Assembly (NCBI GenBank): GCA_038213835.1
Contig: JBBQSN010000020.1
Span: 1 to 27,916, forward strand
Length of the DNA stretch: 27,916 nucleotides
Direction: 5' to 3'
DNA from: JBBQSN01 sp038213835
GTDB lineage: Bacteria; Actinomycetota; Actinomycetes; Actinomycetales; CAWJMD01
Made by a program: the position numbers and the translations under genes. Under the pieces are notes generated by a model, which ran no database searches, was not told the DNA's origin, and worked only from the letters and a program-made list of their open reading frames with translations. Positions 23,920 through 27,916 of the stretch are shown piece by piece. Numbering within the stretch: position 1 is the stretch's first letter; every line of letters starts with the position of its first letter.

Positions 23920-24954
23920 TCAGAGCAGCGCGCGCAGTGCGTCCACGGGCACGGTGCGGGCGGCGGAGCGCTCGCGCACGGACCGGGCGGCGAGGTGCTG
24001 CACGGCGCTGTTGACCGGGGTGGGCACGCCGAGCAGCCGACCCTGCGCGGCGATCTCGCCGTTGAGGTAGTCGGTCTCCACCGTGTCGGACCCGCGCGCC
24101 AGGCTCTGGTAGGTCGAGCCCCCGCCGCGCGGGTGGCCCGGGATGTCCTGGGAGTCCATCTGGTCGGCGCGCTCGCGCTCCTCCTCCTCGGGCGTGGTGA
24201 CCGCCCACCCGGCGGCCTCGAACACGGCCCGGGCCTCAGTCCGGGCATCCCCGAGGAGGTCCTGCCAGCCGCCGTCGCGGTCGAACAGGGCGTCGAAGGC
24301 GTTCCCCAGGTTACTGACGAGCTTGGCGCGCTTCCAGGGCATCACGTCGGGCGGGCGCGGGGCCCGGAACCGCGCGCCCTCGAGGTCGGCGGCGACGGCG
24401 TCAAGGGTGTCGTCCAGCCACGTGCCGCTGCCGGCTGAGTGACCCGGGCCGTCGGTGGACGCCCGGTGGGCGCCGAGGTGCAGCATGCCGGTGAGGGGCC
24501 CGCACGGCGCGAGCACCGTGCCGGGCTCGGGCAGGCTGGCGGGCAGCCAGACGCAGACGCCGGCGACCCGGGCGAACCAGCGCGAGGCGGCCGGCTCGTT
24601 GGCGACCCCGTTCTGCGCGCACAGCACCGGCAGCACCTCGCCGGCGGGCCGGCCTGCGTTCTCGCCCCGCACCACCTCGCTGGGCGACCAGGTGCCCAGC
24701 GCCTCGGCGGTGTGCTGGGACTTGGTGGCCAGCACCAGGACGTCGTCCCCGGCCAGCTCGAGGTCGTCGGGGCCGGCGACCGCGGGGACGGCGAGCGTCT
24801 CCTCGGACCCCGGCGTGACCAGGCGCAGGCCGTCGCGCCGCAGGGCTGCGAGGTGGTCCCCTCGCGCGACCAGGACGACGTCGTGCCCGGCCTGGTGGAG
24901 CCGCCCCCCGATCGCCCCTCCGACGGCTCCTGCTCCGATGATCACGTAGCGCAT
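23920..24954 (-). CDS. Ketopantoate reductase family (PanE/ApbA-like) dehydrogenase
   Basis: The 344-residue cytoplasmic protein has an N-terminal Rossmann fold with GAGAVG at residues 7-12, the substrate-side AQNGV (113-117) and a C-terminal helical domain. KLVSNLGNAFDAL places the expected catalytic Lys at 211, and STYQSLARGSDTVETDYLNGE places the conserved Glu at 293. PanE reduces 2-dehydropantoate to pantoate with NADPH for coenzyme A synthesis. This protein is longer than E. coli PanE (about 300 residues), with an acidic insertion near EEEERERADQMD (256-267), and sits beside no other pantothenate gene. It could therefore act on a different 2-oxo acid. It follows the phosphatase gene by 20 bp on the same strand. 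Confidence 0.85.
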   Translation of the reverse strand: MRYVIIGAGAVGGAIGGRLHQAGHDVVLVARGDHLAALRRDGLRLVTPGSEETLAVPAVAGPDDLELAGDDVLVLATKSQHTAEALGTWSPSEVVRGENAGRPAGEVLPVLCAQNGVANEPAASRWFARVAGVCVWLPASLPEPGTVLAPCGPLTGMLHLGAHRASTDGPGHSAGSGTWLDDTLDAVAADLEGARFRAPRPPDVMPWKRAKLVSNLGNAFDALFDRDGGWQDLLGDARTEARAVFEAAGWAVTTPEEEERERADQMDSQDIPGHPRGGGSTYQSLARGSDTVETDYLNGEIAAQGRLLGVPTPVNSAVQHLAARSVRERSAARTVPVDALRALL

Positions 24955-24974
24955 GGACCCATCGTGCCCCGGTC

Positions 24975-26723
24975 TCAGCGGCGGTGCCGCCTGGGCTCGT
25001 CCGAGCGCGGGCCGAGGGGACCGACGGCGGGCGCGACGGCACGCGTCCCCGCGAGGGTCTGGTAGGACGTCGCGTAGGTCGGCAGCGCCGATCGGTCGGT
25101 CCGCGGGTCGGGCTGCGCGGTGGTGGGCACCGGGGTGAGGTGGAAGTCCGCCTGCACCCGCTCGGGGGTGACGTCGACGACGACGAAGCCGTGCCCGACG
25201 CCGTCCAGGTAGCGGACCCAGGGGCTGAGGCCCTGCACCCCCGCGGTCACGCCGCGGGCCGCACCGACGGCCGCCTCCGCGGACAGCCCGGTGGCGGCGC
25301 GGACGAGCTCGTAGATCCCGTCGCTCGTCACCGACGGGCAGACGAACTCGGTCCCGCCCGGGAGGTCGCCCGGGTCGGCCACCAGCTCGTTGGCCCAGGA
25401 CGAGTGGATGTCGCCGGTGAGGACCACCGTGTCGGTCGCCTGCTCCCGGGCGTGGGAGATCAGCTCACGCTGGTCGTGGCGGTAGCCGTCCCACTGGTCG
25501 GCGTTCAGCAGCTCGACCCCCGCCGGGGCGCCGAGCGCGGCGCCGGGGAAGCGGACCCGCGTCATGACGGTCTGCTGGGCCAGCAGGTGCCAGGGTGCCG
25601 TCGTGGCGGCGAGACCGTCCTTGATCCAGTCCATCTGCTCGGGCTCGGGCAGCACCCGGTGCGGGTCGTCCAGGGCGGCGGTCGTCGCGGGGTCGCTCTC
25701 GGCGATGAAGCCCCCCACCTGCTGCGAACGGTTCTGCCGGGTGTCCAGGACGGACAGCTCGGCCAGGTCCCCGAACCGGAACCGCCGAAAGAACCGGGTG
25801 CCCCGGTGGGCGACCGACTGGTCGGGCAACCGGAACGGCATCCACTCCAGGTAGGCCTGGAACGCCGCGTCCCGGCGGGCGTAGAAGTCCCCCTCACGGA
25901 TGTCGTGGTTCTCCGCACCGTCCGACCACGCGTCGTTGGTCAGCTCGTGGTCGTCGAAGATCGTGATCCACGGGTGCACGCGGTGCGCCTCGCGCAGGTC
26001 GGCGTCGGCCTTGTGCAGGGCGTGCCGCAGCCGGTAGTCCCGCAGCGAGACGATCTCGGTGGCCGGCTCGTGGTCGCGGACGCCGACCAGCTCGTCCGGC
26101 CCGTACCGGTCCTCGCCGTTGCCGTACTCGTAGAGGTAGTCGCCGACGTGCAGGACCAGGTCGAGGTCGGTGCGGTCGGCGATCGCGCGGTAGGCCGTGA
26201 ACCAGCCGCCGGTGTAGTTGGAGCACGACACCAGGGCCATCCGCAGGGCGTGGGTCTCACCAGCGACGTCCGGTGCCGTCCGGGTGACGCCGAGCGAGCT
26301 CTCCTGACCGTGCGCGCTGAACCGGAAGAAGTAGCGGGTGTAGGGACGCAGCCCGATGACGTCGACCTTGACCGTGTGGTCGGTGCGCGGGCCGGTGCGC
26401 ACCCGGCCGCGGCGGACGACGTGGCGCATCTCGCGGTCGGTGGCGACCTCCCAGCGCACGGTCACCGGATCGCCGTGGCCCGAGCCGGGTGTGGCGGCGG
26501 GTCGTCCCGGCCGCGTCGGTGGTGTCGCGCGGGTCCAGATGACGACCCGGTCGGCGAGCGGGTCGCCCGAGGCGACCCCGTAGCCGAAGACCCCGCGTCG
26601 GGACGGAGCGGCGGCCGCCTCGCGATCGAATCCACGCGCCGAGAGCGCCACGGCGCCCGCCGACGCCACCGCTCCTCGCAGGACGGTGCGACGGCTGGCG
26701 AGCGGAAGCTCAGGAAGGCCCAT
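24975..26723 (-). CDS. phoD: Tat-exported PhoD-family alkaline phosphatase
   Basis: The 582-residue protein begins with a twin-arginine signal (SRRTVLRG, Arg11-Arg12, then a hydrophobic stretch and AAAAP at about residue 40), fitting export as a folded metalloenzyme. A PhoD N-terminal domain (about 43-150) is followed by the metallophosphatase domain with SCSNY (166-170), HVGDYLYEYG (192-201), DDHELTND (257-264) and LTGDIHSSWANEL (435-447), the metal-binding motifs of the Ca/Fe PhoD family. It hydrolyses phosphomonoesters or diesters outside the cell. Family membership is clear; specificity is not. The ATG at 26723 has only a weak ribosome binding site. No PHO-box-like direct repeats were obvious in the 84-bp upstream gap. 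Confidence 0.93.
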   Translation of the reverse strand: MGLPELPLASRRTVLRGAVASAGAVALSARGFDREAAAAPSRRGVFGYGVASGDPLADRVVIWTRATPPTRPGRPAATPGSGHGDPVTVRWEVATDREMRHVVRRGRVRTGPRTDHTVKVDVIGLRPYTRYFFRFSAHGQESSLGVTRTAPDVAGETHALRMALVSCSNYTGGWFTAYRAIADRTDLDLVLHVGDYLYEYGNGEDRYGPDELVGVRDHEPATEIVSLRDYRLRHALHKADADLREAHRVHPWITIFDDHELTNDAWSDGAENHDIREGDFYARRDAAFQAYLEWMPFRLPDQSVAHRGTRFFRRFRFGDLAELSVLDTRQNRSQQVGGFIAESDPATTAALDDPHRVLPEPEQMDWIKDGLAATTAPWHLLAQQTVMTRVRFPGAALGAPAGVELLNADQWDGYRHDQRELISHAREQATDTVVLTGDIHSSWANELVADPGDLPGGTEFVCPSVTSDGIYELVRAATGLSAEAAVGAARGVTAGVQGLSPWVRYLDGVGHGFVVVDVTPERVQADFHLTPVPTTAQPDPRTDRSALPTYATSYQTLAGTRAVAPAVGPLGPRSDEPRRHRR

Positions 26724-26807
26724 GGGTGGATCGTGCTGGGTGGAGCACGCGAAGGGGGTGACCCTCCGCCGTCGGGGTGATGGCCATCGGGTGAACGGCG
26801 GCGCGCC

Positions 26808-27916
26808 TCAGCGGGTGGCACCGGTGACCAGCCACCTCCCGGAGCGCTCGCGCAGGTAGAGCGTGACGGTGCGGGCACCCATCCAGCCGACGGTGAACGC
26901 GACCCAGAGCCAGACCAGGCCGGCCGTGCCGCCGGGTCCGACCCAGAGCACCAGACCGGCCAGCGGGACGAACACCACGGCCGTGATGACCGAGACCGCG
27001 CCGAGGTAGCGGCCGTCGCCCGCGCCGATCAGCACGCCGTCGACGACGAAGACGTAGCCGGAGATCGGCTGCGTGAGGGCCACCGGGACCAGGGCGACGG
27101 CGATCACGTCCTGCACCGCGGTGTCGGGGCTGAACAGCCGTCCGACCCAGGGGGCCGACAGCAGCAGCAGGACACCGACGACCGCGCCGAAGCCCAGGCC
27201 CCACTGCACCATCCGCCGGGTGGCCGACCGGGCACCCTCGACGTCGCCCGCGCCGAGGAACCGTCCGGTCAGGGCCTGGCCGGCGATGGCCAGGGCGTCC
27301 AGCACGAAGGAGGTGAAGATCCAGATCGTGAAGACGACCTGGTGCCCGGCCAGCTGGGCGTCGCCCTGGACGGCTGCCGCGGCCGCGAGCACCAGCAGCA
27401 CCGCGCGCATCGCCACGGACCGCACCACCAGGGGTACCCCGCCGCGGGCGGCGGAGACGATCCCGGCGCGATCGGGACGCAGCGGCGCCTGCTCGGCCCT
27501 CGCCGCGCGAACGACCACGCGGGCCAGCGCGAGCGCCATGCCGATCTGCGCGAGCGAGGTGCCGAGGCCGGAGCCGGCGATGCCCAGGCCGACCGGATAC
27601 ACGAGCACGTAGTTCAGGACCACGTTGACGACCGCTCCGGCGACGGCGACCACGAGCGGCGTCCTGGTGTCCTGCAGGCCGCGCAGCACCCCGGTGGAGG
27701 CGAGCACGACGAGCATCGCCGGGACGCCGGGCAGCGACCACCGCAGGTAGCTGACCGCGAAGGGGGCGACCTGCTCCGAGGCGCCGAGGGCGGTGACGAC
27801 CCACGGGGCACCCAGGCCGGCGACCGCCCACAGCACCAGGCCCAGGCCCAGGGCCAGCCAGATGCCGTCGACGCCCATCCTCAGCGCTCCGCGCAGGTCG
27901 TGCGCCCCGAGCCGCC
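26808..27916 (-). CDS. MATE family efflux transporter, N-terminus beyond the window
   Basis: At least 369 codons are present and the frame is still open at the right edge. The text before the first visible ATG (RLGAHDLRGALRMGVDGIWLALGLG) continues the family pattern, so the true start lies outside. The visible part has about ten helices and MATE/DinF-like features: LRGLQDTRTPLVVAVAGAVVNVVLNYVLVY, LAGHQVVFTIWIFTSFVLDALAIAGQALTGRFLGAGD and QPISGYVFVVDGVLIGAGDGRYL. These transporters export cationic drugs or metabolites in exchange for Na+ or H+. DinF-type MATE genes often lie near rplI and dnaB in actinobacteria, which agrees with the context here. Confidence 0.9.
   Translation of the reverse strand, partial: RLGAHDLRGALRMGVDGIWLALGLGLVLWAVAGLGAPWVVTALGASEQVAPFAVSYLRWSLPGVPAMLVVLASTGVLRGLQDTRTPLVVAVAGAVVNVVLNYVLVYPVGLGIAGSGLGTSLAQIGMALALARVVVRAARAEQAPLRPDRAGIVSAARGGVPLVVRSVAMRAVLLVLAAAAAVQGDAQLAGHQVVFTIWIFTSFVLDALAIAGQALTGRFLGAGDVEGARSATRRMVQWGLGFGAVVGVLLLLSAPWVGRLFSPDTAVQDVIAVALVPVALTQPISGYVFVVDGVLIGAGDGRYLGAVSVITAVVFVPLAGLVLWVGPGGTAGLVWLWVAFTVGWMGARTVTLYLRERSGRWLVTGATR

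Noticed and set aside
1..27916. tRNA, rRNA, CRISPR array, insertion sequence, prophage or antisense defence genes
   Set aside because: Looked for cloverleaf-like segments, regularly spaced repeats, transposase motifs, integrases and phage proteins; none seen.

Overview
The window is very GC-rich DNA with dense reading frames, frequent GTG starts, GGAGG-type ribosome binding sites and almost no T-rich terminator tails. Together with the gene content this points to a high-GC actinobacterium. Two blocks match the mycobacterial order Rv0046c-Rv0056: a minus-strand pair of myo-inositol-1-phosphate synthase (ino1) and a PadR regulator, and a plus-strand run of ponA-type penicillin-binding protein, GT87-like membrane protein, rpsF, ssb, rpsR and rplI. 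A Geodermatophilales, Frankiales or Pseudonocardiales type genome would fit, but I cannot fix the genus from sequence alone.

Layout. 60-557 (-) is a small secreted Cys-rich protein whose signal peptide looks broken by a frame shift. 652-2022 (-) is an MFS exporter. 2051-4314 (-) is a large membrane alpha/beta-hydrolase split by a one-base frameshift in a C run. 4483-5394 (+) is an eight-helix membrane protein of unknown function. 5496-5957 (+) is a small membrane protein with a leaderless-type start. A strong bidirectional hairpin at 5971-6004 separates it from ino1 (6025-7104, -) and padR (7179-7793, -), which share a palindromic PadR-type operator at 7830-7850. 7939-8426 (-) holds the fused wreck of a CitA/DcuS-type histidine kinase and its response regulator. 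8511-14987 (+) encodes a 2158-residue secreted multidomain protein (duplicated N-terminal module, seven PKD domains, beta-propeller, five Ig-like modules), closed by a 14-bp hairpin. 15095-15565 (-) is a small secreted protein. 15662-17738 (-) is an NfeD-flotillin pair.

From 17958 to 23796 (+) runs the cell-wall, translation and replication block: bifunctional PBP, GT87-like protein (8-nt overlap), a structured leader, rpsF, ssb, rpsR (Cys-free, Zn-independent type) and rplI, ended by a 15-bp hairpin. From 23920 to the right edge three minus-strand genes follow: a MATE transporter (cut by the edge), a Tat-exported PhoD phosphatase and a ketopantoate-reductase-like dehydrogenase.

The stretch from about 7.9 to 17.8 kb, between the two conserved blocks, behaves as an accessory insertion: a decayed two-component system, the giant surface protein, a small secreted protein and the flotillin operon. 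I saw no tRNA, rRNA, CRISPR array, insertion sequence or prophage gene. The least ordinary items are the giant disulfide-stapled PKD protein, the structured rpsF leader and the hairpin before rpsR, the Cys-free S18 in the main ribosomal cluster, the PadR operator, and three loci with frame damage. I found no convincing new multi-gene defence or biosynthetic system.
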